Assembly (NCBI GenBank): GCA_002943765.1
Contig: PQWQ01000004.1
Location: 4,216,001 to 4,280,000, forward strand
DNA from: Psoroptes ovis
Lineage: Eukaryota; Arthropoda; Arachnida; Sarcoptiformes; Psoroptidae
Length of the DNA: 64,000 nt
Direction: 5' to 3'
Shown here in pieces: positions 28,001 to 41,500 of this stretch. The position numbers were made by a program, and so were the translations under genes. The notes under the pieces were generated by a model. The model was not told the DNA's origin and ran no database searches. It worked only from the letters and a program-made list of their open reading frames with translations. How positions within the stretch are numbered: the first letter of the stretch is position 1; every line of letters starts with the position of its first letter.

Positions 28001-29474
28001 TTGATAGTTGTAACACTATTTTCATTGTCGATATTATGATTTATTGCTTTCAAATGACTGAATCCATCATAACGATAACCAAGTAACCGTGTACAAGTCA
28101 ACACTACTAGATTTTCTCCAGTACGCGGTGTCGCCGATGATGATGCTGTCGATTGATTAATTGCAGACACATCTGGTATGCCATCAGCATCAAGATCCAT
28201 CAGCGATATTGGATTAATATTCGCCGATGATGTTAAATTATCGTCGTTAAAATCATTTGAATTTTCTGAAAGAATATCTTGCGCTGTTCGTATGACAACA
28301 TTGACAAATTCTTCATCGAAACGTTCCTTGATGATTTTGATGGCATCAGGTATTTTATTCAAAAGGCCAATACATTTGGTTAACATTGAAATAAATTGGC
28401 GGCTATCCTCTTCGGGATATGCATCGAAATCATTTTCATTTTTATTTGACAGTTGTGACGATAATTTTTGTGAATCATCTAATTATGAAAAGAAAATAAA
28501 AATTAATATTTAGTGAATAGATTGTGGAAATTCAGCTTTAAAATACTTTTCATTTGACTGTCGTATAAACGAAGATTATCATAAATTACAGAACGTTTAT
28601 TGCTCATATCATTATTTGATTGAATTGTTCTATTCACTTGCTGCTGCCGTTGCTGCTGATGTTCATTTTGATATTGTTTACGAATATTTTCCGCTGTTAT
28701 CGTATATAAATGACGATGTAATTCTTCAATACATTTATCGAACAACATTTCTTTTTTGGCTAATAATTCTTGTTTTATTTCAGCTAATGCTTCAATTTTG
28801 CCCAAAGAAAAATCTGATTGATCTAAACCCATAATATTTGGACTTTGAATTGAGGCTGATGATGATGCTGATAATGGATCGAATCCACTCATGGGTACCA
28901 GAGATGATTGTGAAATGCCTAATTGCCGTAAACCATCAATGCAACATTGTCCAGCATGTAAATAATGTTTCTTTTCGGCATATGATTCTACTTGTTTTGG
29001 TAAGGCGCTGATACGTTCAATTTTTTCTAATAAATTAAAAACGGCACGATTTTCAATAATTTCTAGCCATAATTTTTTCAGCTCTTCACGTTTACAATGC
29101 AATAATTTTTGACAATTTAACAATTTGTCACGTGTATCAATCAAACGTTCTCTTGCACGACTTAAATTTGTTAATATTGTTGAAAATATTGTCATTACTT
29201 TATATAAATCATTTCCATGTTGGCTAATCAAATCATTTAATTTAGTATCACACTGTTGAAAACCTTTTTCCAATTCTAAACGTTCACGATCACGATCAGC
29301 TGAATCGCGTGATGTTGTTAGCGATCTTATCACTGACATAAGTAGACCACCCTGCAGAAATAATAAAATAAAGTTGATTAATAAATTTTCAAATTAATAA
29401 GAATCAATGATTACCGTTGTTTCACGATTAGCACGAATTATCCTTTGCGGACGAATCGGTGCAGATTCAGCCAT
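25036..29474 (-). CDS. EXOC4: Exocyst complex component 4 (Sec8)
   Basis: Three complement exons: 29415-29474, 28547-29351 and 25036-28478. Phases join to give 1435 residues. Sec8 is a subunit of the eight-protein exocyst, which tethers secretory vesicles to the plasma membrane. The N-terminal block is diagnostic: GGLLMSVIRSLTTS, a coiled-coil-forming helix, and LLNCQKLLHCKREELKKLWL. It is followed by a Glu-rich stretch ending ELHRHLY. Later blocks include IPDAIKIIKERF, NNWRTNQSNLFKFDHSTQAI and VLHLEIRVHCCYHLQALDAQ, then MGYIFEGLGHLIASKFI and YISAITLLHQSGLC. Human EXOC4 has 974 residues. The excess is Ser/Asn/Gln/Thr-rich insertions, mainly in the middle third. The short first exon (20 codons, ATG 29474) has a clean donor. 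Confident assignment. Confidence 0.94.
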
Positions 29475-31895
29475 GATTATATAAGTTTCAAATTATGAGG
29501 ATGAGTACTTTGATTTGGACAATAGATAACAGCTAGAAATGGTAATTAATTATCGAAATTAAAAATTTAATATAACAAAAAAAACAAAACTAATAACACA
29601 TGAAAACAAATTTCAAATTTTTTTTCAGGGAGTTGTAAGCAGTGAAATAAATAAATTTTTTTATTGAGCGAAATCACAAATAAAATATATCCCCATTTTG
29701 ACTTTATATGTGTGCAAAACAATTGGCTGAGAAAAATATATTTATTCAAATCAAAACATTTACAATCAACGATAATAGATGGAAATCGATTTGTTTATTT
29801 TTTAAATTTATTTTCAATTTTGATGATTTTCATTCGGGTTTTCGACTGATTAGTTGAAAATTTGGACAAATCGTGAATGTCAACCAATTAACTGATAAAG
29901 CTTGAAACCTTAAAGTTCAAACGAATTCTTCATTAACTTTGACTATTCTTGACTCACGATAATTTATGACTCAATGATCAACTGTTTTTTATTTTTTTGC
30001 CATTCGGAAACTTGAAAAATTTTTCTTGGTTGACTGTATTCAGTTTGACTGGTGCTTTATTTGCTGGTGTATTTTATTTTATCGCGATATGAAAACATAC
30101 GAGAAAAAAAACCAAAATCAAACAAGTGGGCAGTCTTGTTGTTTTCATCACTGTACATTTTTTTGGTCGTAAGTTTTTTTTTTTTGCCGAAAACTACCAG
30201 TGAAAAAAATGAATGAATGAATGAGAGTACCCTAATGAATGTGTGTGATTGAGAGAGAAATTTTTTTGATGGTTTAATTTTCGACCATTCATTCATAATA
30301 AAAATTTTCATTTCGATCAGCTTTAAAAAAAACAGAAATGAATAAATATTCAATTTCAAAACAAAATAAAATAAAATTCATTTTCATTCAAAACATTTCA
30401 AAGCGAACAACAACAACAACGACAAGACATTGAATGAATGCAACAAAATAGCCATCCAATAAAACATTGGCCTCGATTAATCACCAGAGAATCGTTTAGA
30501 TAAATATATTTGAAATTTAAATCCATAAATGAAAAAATTCAAATCAAAATAATTGAAAATTGATTATCGTGATATTTAGTCATTAATTTTTTGTTATTTG
30601 CTTTGATATTTAAAAATTTATTTGAAAATGTGTGAAATGTGAATTGAATTTTAAAAATTCAGATTAGATTTTTTTTTCTATGATGAAATTATTATTTATG
30701 AAAAATATTCATAAACCAAAAACAAGCAAACAAGTTGAACATATACATTGGCGCCAAATACATTTTTTTCGATTTTTTCAAATATAACCATCGCCAACAC
30801 ACACACACAATCGACAAATTCAATCGAAGAAAAAATGAATAAATAAAACGCGATAATCTTTGGGTATGTATTTGAAAAATATTTCATTTTTTTATTCATT
30901 GAATGAATAAGGGAGAATTCATTTTTTTTTGTCGAATAATTTTCCATTTGAATTCATATGAACAACAAATAGTTTTTTTTGGATAATATTTGAAAAATTC
31001 CAATACAATTTTTGTTTTATCGATAAAATAAATAACACATATTCGAAATAATGTTTGAATTAGAAAATATAGAAATAGTTATTCGACAATAAATCCAGAT
31101 GCAAACACCAACAATCTATATATTATTGAATGTGGTGAATTATTTATTATTACATGATACTTGTTGATTTTATTAGGCATATTATATGATTATAATCGTT
31201 GCTGAAAGTATTTTGTCATTATTTCTTTTTATTGATTAATTTTTGCTAATATTATCATTATTTCTTGCATTCGATATTCATATTTATGCATCATAATCTC
31301 CGACAATGCTAACAATAATATACAGTCATTTGAAAAAAAAATTGATTTGATTTGATTCGAATTTTTTGATTTTGATAAAAAATAAATGGCAATAAATTTA
31401 TATTTCACAGAAACCAATCAAATCATTCATTCATTCATGAATGATTTGATTTGAATTTTTGCCTTTTTTTTTGTTTTTGTTTCGAATCCATTTTGATTGA
31501 TTTCAATATTCAATATTTATAATAATCAATCATCAATATTTATTTATTATCAATTGTTATCAATTTTTTTTCTGGTTTCTGGTTGTGATCAACATACACA
31601 CACAAACACAAATCCATTAGTTTTTAATGTGTAATATCATATATTAAAAAAATCAAAAAATACGAAAACGAAATAAATCAATCACAATTTTTGCCATCAA
31701 TTTGTTTGTCATTATTAGATTTTTCAATATTCAATTTTTATATTTTATCTGTTGAATATCAATTGAGCAAACGAATGATTTGAAATTTGTTGTTTTTTTT
31801 TCTAGAATTTTTGATTTTAAAATTTTAATCAATTTTTTCTATCCGTACTAATATGAAGACAAACTAATGCTGATTGCTGATTTTCGATCGTCAAA
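29475..31895. other. Divergent intergenic region between Sec8 and ROS1
   Basis: About 2.4 kb separates opposing start codons and should hold both promoters. I see only short frames rich in Phe/Ile/Lys/Asn, typical of AT-rich non-coding DNA, plus dispersed ATTC/CATT repeats and poly-A/T. Just before the ROS1 ATG there is a 4-codon upstream ORF (about 31852-31866). No RNA gene or repeat family is recognised. Confidence 0.55.
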
Positions 31896-32512
31896 ATGTT
31901 CCAAGAGAATGGACGAGCCAATTCATTTTTTGAAAATTCAATATCACATGAACCCTTTAAAACGCCATCGAAATCATCGCCAAAAACCTTTTCATCATTG
32001 AAATCATTATCATCATCATCAACAAAAACGAAATCAACATCACTAGTCATTATAAATGTAATTCTATTTATTTTATTTAATTTATCATTGGTAAAATTAT
32101 CAACGACAACAACAACAATAATAAATATTGAAAATGAAATTATTCAAAGATGTAAACAAGATTGTCCATATCGAATTGTAAGTAAATTATTCATAAATTA
32201 TTTGATTTTTTTTCAATGTTAATTTTCATCTGCTGTTGACACTGAATTACTTGTGTGTAATAAATAAATAAATAATTGTGTTTTGAAGTTTAAAATTCAC
32301 AGGCATTTTTTTTAAAAAATAAATTTCAACTCACACAAATAAATCAAATTTTGAAAAAAGAAAAAAAACCTTAAAAGTCTTAGAAACAAATAACTGACCC
32401 TAAGGAAAATATTACTACGTGCAAATAATAATAATAATGATAATCATACAACAATCATATAATCGGAAATGTTTGAAATGTGAACAGCTGTTGGGTATTT
32501 TTCATTCATTCT

Positions 32513-32558
<46 letters not shown>

Positions 32559-35500
32559 CATACACCCATTCATTCATTTAATTGATAATTGAATGATCGG
32601 ATATAGACATAGTATGTGTGTGTGTGTGTGTGAGCGTAAAGAGGCTAAAGGTACAAGGTTTTTCAGGGGTAAAAAAAAATCATGAGATCAAAAAACAACC
32701 ATAACTAAACGACATAGCATCAACAAATACAACACAATAGAGTAAAAAACACACCTTTGTCTGAGTTTTATTTTTTTTCCATTTCAATTTTTGTGATTAT
32801 GATTTGTAGGTTATACTTTTTTCAAAAAAAAAAAACTTTGAGAAAACACCCGATTTTAAAATTTACGAAATAAAAAATTTCAAATTAAAACATATGGTTT
32901 TAAAGCATTGAATTTCTTGGATTGAAACAGGATGAGATATTTTGAATGAAAATGTTTCAATGAGAACTTCTCAGGGAAAAATACGAGCTATATCGATCAA
33001 TAGTAAAATTTAAGATCAAGAAAAAATTTGTGTGTAAAAATTTGACAAAAGCCAAAGAACAAACAACAAATAATATGAACCATTTTTTACCGTAAAATAA
33101 AAGTTGAAACCAAAACCTGTATTACACATCATTTTATTGTTTTGTTTATTTATTTATGAGTGTCTGTGTGTGTGTGTGTTTACAACAATAAACCAAAATA
33201 CGCACTTGTGATGCTTTTGATTTCACTGATTTCATTTGTTTAGATATTATTTGATTTCCTAAAGAAATCAGTTAGAAAATTTTCTTTTGGTTGAAATATT
33301 AAAAAATTCTCACGCTTTAAAAAGAAAAACCGAAGAAAAATCAAATCATTCAAGTATATCCCTGGGATGAAGGGTCTAAGTATAAGCAATAGATTTTCAT
33401 CATCTACAAAATTCATCTGTTGAACCATTCATCTGAACACAAGTATTTTCAAAATCTTTTTCATTGATAAATTTTTTTTAAATATATTTATGAAGCTTAA
33501 TAGAAATACTATTACACACACACAAATCTTTTTTTGCCCTTTTTCCGGTCCTAATAATTTTTCAATCTTTGTGCTTTGCGAAGAACAAAAAAAAACTCTG
33601 AAAAATTTAAAAATGTTGCGCTTGATTGAATTGAAGACTTTTGAATAAATGACAAATTTTGCGCATGTTTTGTTTGTATTATCAGATGGTGGGTACTGAT
33701 TGAATTAAAACCTGTATTTTCAAATAAATTTCCACAGGTAAAAATCTGTATATTTTTTATGAATGAAAATTCAGTAAAAAATCGTAAATAGTCATAGTAA
33801 TGTCATCATCATTGCATCCGGTCGAATATCATCATCATCATTTGATTTTGAATTTGTTTGTATTTGAAATGAACCAGAGAGAGAGATAGAAAGCTTAGAG
33901 CCATAGAAAAAAACCATAGAAATAATTGTACATACAAACACAAACACAGAGACACAAAAATGAAATCAAAAGCAAAAAAATGTTATTTTCTCATCGAAAA
34001 CTTTTCAAGTTCGAGACCCTCTGGCTTTTTATTTTATTTCCATTTTATTTTTCAATTCCATTGTCAGGTTTTGTTGCTGTTGTTGTTGTTGATTATTTTT
34101 GTTGTTGTTTTTTACAGGTTATATACACACATTTCTACACACACACAAACATGCAACTAAATTACCCATCGAATGTTTACTCTGGTCATGGGTCGATGAT
34201 TATGATTATTTTATGATTATGATTATTATTGTTTTCTTGAATTTTTCTTTTGCCTTCGAAGTATTAACGATTAAATGTAAAAGTTCAACGACAAAAATGA
34301 AAATTTCGATGAATTTTTCCCATTTCTTAAATTGGAAAATTTGAAAAAATTTAAAATTGACTTTGAGTTGGAAAAAATGAATAAATGAAACATATCATTA
34401 TATCGATTATATCGATTGGAAGGGTTAAACTTTAAAAATTTTCTTCTTGAAAAATCAAATCTTAAAATAAACAAATCAATTGTATTATAAATGATAAAAA
34501 TATTTACTAATTGAAGAATAAATAAATCATTTTATCACATTGAAAATAGTTGAAATCAATGAGTGAAAAGCGATTCACCAGAAAAATTTTATCAGAAATT
34601 TTCTATGAAAATTGAATATTTGTTCAGCCACAGTGTAGACAGAGACCTGAACAAAATTCTATTTGAACTATGATTTTTGAAATATCAAATAACACTATGA
34701 AGTAATTGACAACAATTTGAAAATAATAATGATAATAATGTCATCGATTTTCTTTTTGATGAACTTTGAACTTTTACAGACATTATTTATTTATTTATTT
34801 GTGAAAATTTCATAATGTTTTCGGGTTCTCTTCTCCATCCATTTCTTCGTCTTTGATATTGTTTCAATTCATTCAATTCATTTATTCATTCATTAAATTT
34901 TTTATTTTGGTTCACAATACACTTCATTGAGGGTGCGTACCATCTTTTCAACGGCCGGATGGATGACCAGTATGAGATAGCCAGAGAGAGATAGAGACTT
35001 GAAAAATTGAACAAATAAAATAAATTCATGTGTGTGTTTATTTATGTTATAAACACACACACACACATAGACATACACACACTAATAGACTCATGACTAA
35101 AATTATTCATTTTTCGAAATCAATTGTTTTTTTCGAGTTTTTTTTTGTAAATAATTCAAATAATTCATTGAATTTCAATTTATTTATGTATTTTTCTGTG
35201 TGTGTTTGTTTGTTTTTCGTATTGTAATTGTAAATTTTAAACTGAAAAAATCATTATTTTTTATTCACGATAAATTGTGGACCGCACCTTTGTTTGAATG
35301 TTCTTGTTGGCACCAGTTACTCGCCAATATCTGTATAATTTGATTGAATATTTTTTCATCCATATTTATCGATTATTAATTGTGTATGCTTTTTTTTGTT
35401 CGTTCATTGGTGATTTTAAGCGATATTTGTACTGAAATCAAGAAAAAAAAAATTCTGAAATGTGTCAATCATGTATTGATTTTGATTTTTTTTAATCGAA

Positions 35501-38500
35501 TCAATCGAATCAAAACCAATAATGAAATGATGCCAAAGTCGTATACCGGATAAAATTTTTAATTGGAATTAGATTAAATTTGTAAAGAAAATATAATTGA
35601 CATCAATTATATCCAAAGAAAAAATATTAATTGTTTGTTAATCATTGAAAAAATATCAATACATTGTGTAAAAACAGGGTTTGTCAGGTTGATCGAGCAA
35701 ATTATATGGCTTTATTCGAAAAAATGGGCCATTTTTCCATCACATGGAACCTAAATTGTTTGATTTAATTTTTTTTCATATAAATTAATTCAAGGGAAAT
35801 GAATTAAAGAAAAAAAAAGAAAAAAATAATAATAATTGACTTTGATTGAAAATTTCCTGTGTCATTTCTGTTTATTTATTTATTTATTTATTGAATCCAA
35901 TTTAATATGAATCAAATCAAGTGTAAATAAAATGATTATGTTGTGTTAAGCTGAAATAACACCGAAATTGCTGAGAATAAATTTTATTTTGTTCATCGAT
36001 ATCTTGTGATTCTTATTATTAAGAAGAATAGAATAAATAGATTTTGATCAATTCATAGTTTATTGATTTATTAATTTTTATATTTTTCAATTTGATAAAT
36101 TGGGATGAATATAAATCTTTTTGGATTGACATGCTAATAATAATAATTTGTTTTCTGTCTATTTTCTCATGTTTTTCATTAATTTTTCTGAAGATTTTTG
36201 ACAGATTTTTTTCTTAGAATCAAGAAATTTAAAAAAAAATTATCTTTCAATTTAATTTTTGAAATATTCATTCATTTATTTATTTATTTATTTTTTCGGT
36301 AACATATGGCTTTCTGACTAATATTTTAAAGAAAATAAATAAATAAAAAAAATCAAATAAATTTTCATTGAACGCCAGATATAATTTGTTCAAAGAATTT
36401 GTCTTCGTTTATTTTTGATTCATTCATTCATTCATTCAAATATTTTTTTCTGAATTTCACTTGTTTTTTTCTTCTTCTTCTTGAACTTGTTGTTGACAAG
36501 TGAATGAAAAACGAAAAGACAAATAATCATTTTTTCTTTTTTTTTCGGTAAAATAAAAAGTGCAATGAGAAACTATCCGGGTTATATCTTATATCTCTTC
36601 AAACATGTATCACACACACACACATATATTGTGTGGACAAATTTATTGTGGGGAAAAATAATCAAAATTTAAATAAATTTATATCTTCTTCGAAATCAAT
36701 TTTTCTTTTTGCTTGTTATTCGATACATACATACATACATACAATACACATTGCTATCATATCTATGTTTATAATTTTTTTTTCTTCAAATTTTGACGAT
36801 AAATTTCAAAATATTTTTTTTTTCTGGGTTTTTTCTCTCCAAATTTTGATTTTGAATATGTGAAATATTATTATTATTATCAAATTAAAAATTGACAAAT
36901 ATATTAAATGTATTTTGAAAAATTATTTCTAATTTTTTTCCTTATTTTTTTCAATATTAGAAAGTACAAGATGATCAGCTGGATTTGGCATGTGATTCAA
37001 CGTGTAAAATAAATTTGGTGAGTAAAATTATGAATTCATTGAATTGAATCAAGCACAAAAATAAAAACAAAAGAAATTTTTTTTAATCAAAAAAAATGAA
37101 ATCATATCAAATCAAAGGCGCCAAAGGTTAGGTCTAAATATTCATATATTTTTTTTGTTCAATAAGTGAAAGAAAGAAAAAATGATAAAACACAAGGTCA
37201 TAGGTTAAAATAATTGATGATGATGATGATGTTGTTGTCGACGATGATGATGAATTTTTTTTTAGCTGTCAAATTTGTGTGTTCAAGTTTTTAGTCTTGA
37301 ATCATATGTTTTTCTTTTTGCTTTGAACATTTCTCACCTTTTTCGAAAATTCAAACATGCTCTTCAGACATTTGATTCACACCAAAATCGATGTCGGATC
37401 TTGATTTTGTTATTCTATTTGTCCTTTTTTATTCAAATAAAAACCTTAAAGTCGAGCCTTAAATTATGTTCGAAGTAAAAATGAAATAAAATGAAATCAT
37501 ATTAGATTTGTTAAAAAAAATTTGATTACATAAAATTGAATCTATTATATAAATGATAATAACACATGATAATTATCATGATTTAATTTTTGATTCATGA
37601 AAAAAAAACAAAAACAATATTCATTTGTTTCAATTTTATACTTTTGATTTCGAGGGAAAATATTTCTCCATTGAAAAATGTTATAAAATAAAAAAAATTC
37701 AGGTGTGTTTGCTCTTCAATTGTTAAAAGCATCAACATCATTGATGAACATTATGAGGACCCTAACCTTTGTTTTGTTGACCACATTACCTCATACCTTT
37801 TAATGTGATGCGGATATACACAGATTTCATATTGTACGAATGTTAATCATATTGTTGTATATATTTGCATTCTAATTATTATTAATATTAATTGGTTTTT
37901 TCCGTTTTTAATTCATGAATTTATAATCATGATTATTAATTTTTTTTCTATTTAATTATTATTCAATATCCTTGTAAATTTGATTTGAGTGTGGAGATTA
38001 GACATTAAATTATTCAGTCTTATCGTGTTTATTTCATTATTTTCTTTCTCATTAAAATCATTCTAGTGCCAAAATGGTTGTCAATATTGGTATCTATCAC
38101 CATCATCTTGTTTTCAAGTATGCCATCATAGTGCTAATGATGATAACAATGGCAGCGAAAAATCATCAATCAATCAAATAGAGCCGGCGATTTTAATTGA
38201 AAATGGTTTTGGTGATCGTGTAAGTTTATTCGAATTTTTTTTTCAAAGAAAAATTAATTTAATTCAAATTGGTGAATTATTTACAAACAAATACAGAATA
38301 TTTATTGTGCATTAGGCTGTAACCATGCTCATACTGTTTATTTGGATCATGTTAAATTATTATTAGAAACTAATGGTTCATTACGGCCACCACGTTTAGT
38401 GGCAAATTCATTGACAAATGAATCGTTGAAAATTGAATGGAATACATTGGATGAAGTTATTTACAAACAAATTAATATCAGTTATCGAATTCAATGGAAA

Positions 38501-41500
38501 TATGAAGATTTACCATCACAATGGATGTATATTGGTGCTGCCGGTATACGTGCATACAACATTAATGATTATAATAATAATATTAATGACAATAAAAATG
38601 TAAATACATTATTTATAAATGGATTGAATGCATATACCAGTTATTTATTTCGTATCGAATGGATATTAACATCATCGGTGTTTGGTTCAATAATTAGTGA
38701 ACAAAGTGAACCAATTACAACATTGCCATATGGTGTGCCAAAAAGTTCATGCATAATATTAAATTGTATGTCAATTTCACCAACACAAATATCGATTAAT
38801 TGGCGTGCACCAACATTTCCAAATGGTCCAATTATTGCCTATAGTTTATATTTGATCAATACAAAAACTGGACAACGTACCGTAAAAGATATTCATACAC
38901 ATTGGGATCCATTTCGTACCAGTAATTTAGCCATACACAGTTATGTGTTTAATGATTTACAAAGTGATACAAATTATACTATTTCAATTATTACGCATAA
39001 TAATTTTGGTGAAGGTATAGCTTGTCAGCGAAACATCACAACATTGAAGCAATCAAACAATAATGAAAATAATTTCAACGATAATGAAAATGATTCTAAC
39101 AATAATAATATTCATTATAAATTATTTTCAGCATCCATCAAATCAGTATCTCGGAGAAATATTGATTTTTTATTGGATGAAGAAATTTTATATCATTTAA
39201 CTGATTACATTGAAAATGAAGATATAACCAGTATGGCATTACATTATTTACGTCGTTATTTATTTGTCGCCGATTCAAGTGGTACTATCAGAAGAATATG
39301 GCTCAAAGAGAATTCAATCAATCAAGTTTTACGAATTATAAATGGTAGTAATCAACCAAGTCATTTATCGATTGATTGGCTGAATGATCGATTATATTGG
39401 CTTGAAGAACCTGCGAATCGAATAATGCGATCTGATTTAGATGGTGAAAATATTGAATCAATTTTCATCGATTCATTTCAACCAACCCAGAAACCCATTG
39501 ATTTTAAAGTTGATCCATACAATGGCTATTTATTTTGGATACAGGCTAATGTATTTAATCGTACAGCAATTTATCGATTAGATTTATATCATTTAAATAA
39601 TATGAATAATAATAATAATAATATTAACAATCAATTGAGATCGAAAATAGAACTTATTTATCAAAGTGATTCATGGATATCAACATTTGCCATTAATTAT
39701 TTGAATTATCGTCTATTATTTCCAATGACACATACATCATCCATTCATTCAATAACTATTGATGGTAATGATGAGACAACAATTCGTGATATTTCAATGA
39801 TTGCTGGTGCCAATCGTTTAGAAAATGATAATTACAGTGCATTCAATAATATGAGTAATATGGTCATATTTAATCAACGTTTGTATTTCACTTGTGCTGA
39901 AAATATTACTTGGGAAGAATATCATCAAGATGAGAAAATGTATTATCATAATACATACACAACTGAATCATATTTAATATCATTGGCCATTATGGATCAA
40001 CAAAGTCAACCGATTCCAATACCATTGACACCTGTCGAATCAGTTGAAGCTATTTTTCTCGATACATCTGCCCGAATTAGTTGGCAAAAGCCATCACTGT
40101 TTGGCACAAGTGGACGTGGTGCTTGGCAACAATGGCGTTATGAAGTGCAAATTCAAGAATTGAACAATCCACAAATTGTGCATACAGCCAAAGTGAATAG
40201 TGTCACACAATGTGATGCTGTTGAATTGCAACCAGACACCAGTTATGAAATACGTGTACGTGCATTCACATCATCTGGTAATGGTAAATGGTCAAATAAA
40301 TTTATTGGTCATACATTACCATCATTGGATAATATGCAAGATAGACCATATGCATTGATTGCTACCAATGATCGTTTATTGATACGCACTGAATTGGATG
40401 GAAAATTTAAACAACAATTGTTGCCAAAATCAAAATTAAATTCATTTGATGTAAACAATATCACTGGTAAGAAATATAAACAAATATTTTGTTCTCAAAT
40501 TATTCAAATTATTTAATTAATTTATCTCATTTATTGTTTCAGGTGTAAAAGTTTACAAAGATTCAATTATTCTGAATACTGATAAACATATATTATTATA
40601 TGGCAGTCATACAGTTGAACATTCAAATTTGAATTTGATTGTAAATAATAGTTATGCATTTTCGCTGGCAATCGAATGGATGGCACCGAAAATTTATTGG
40701 TCAAATCCAACAGAAAGAATGGTGATTATATCTATTTTGTATTTATTCAATTATTCATTCATTTTTCTTATTATTATAAAGATATGTCGATGTAATTTGG
40801 ATGGTACACAAAAAGAAATACTTCCAATAATCAGTTATGCTCATGAAATTGCCATAGATTCATTGAATGGATTTTTATATTGGTCAACAACATCAAGCAT
40901 CCATATCGCAAGATTGAATGGTATGAAAAATACCCAGCATATCATTTTTCGTTCACAACAAATTAAAAGTTTGACCATCGATGAATTCAATGGAAAATTG
41001 TATTGGACAACAATAAGCTCATTTGATAGAAATTCGCAGGAAAATAATGATGAAATGTTCAATTTGGATCAAGATAAAAATATATTGATTTTAAATCACA
41101 TCAATTTAATCAAATCGATTGAACAAATCAAAGAAATAAATTCATTATCAAATCCAATAATATCGACACGTTTATTGAGAAAGCAATCATATAATTTATA
41201 TGGGCCTATGGCTTCATTTGCTCATAAATATTGGTGGTTGAATTTAGTTGAAAATCAAATTGTAATCAGTGATGATTCGTTAAAAACATTTGCAACAATT
41301 AAACAACTCAATTATAAAATAAATACATTCAATATTGTCACTAATATGGATCGTTTCAATGAAAATAAGGAAAATTTTGTCGTTGTACCAGAGCCAGTGG
41401 ATAAAAATTCAATCAAAATAGATGGAACTTGGGAAAATTTTAAAATCAAATGGCAACCTGTTACAAATACAAATTATGCACAAATATTTTATGATTTGAC

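Larger units (their letters stand above)
32178..36960 (+). other. 4.8 kb first intron of ROS1
   Basis: Bounded by a GTAAGT donor and an acceptor after a T-rich tract (TTTTTTTCAATATTAG). It is nearly a hundred times longer than most introns here. It contains CT, TG and CA microsatellites and many poly-A/T tracts. No coding exon or nested gene is convincing. Its size suggests regulatory content, but no element can be named from sequence. Confidence 0.65.

Noticed and set aside
30057..30359. 100-codon minus-strand frame upstream of Sec8
   Set aside because: Lys/Phe/Ser-rich translation of poly-A/T sequence with no recognisable domain or codon bias.
34000..34030. TTCGAGACC, resembling a tRNA B box
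   Set aside because: The flanking bases do not form a T-stem and no A box or acceptor stem was found.
33926..34344. Three overlapping plus-strand frames in ROS1 intron 1
   Set aside because: They arise from GTT/TTG and CA repeats and share the same low-complexity DNA. No domain is visible.
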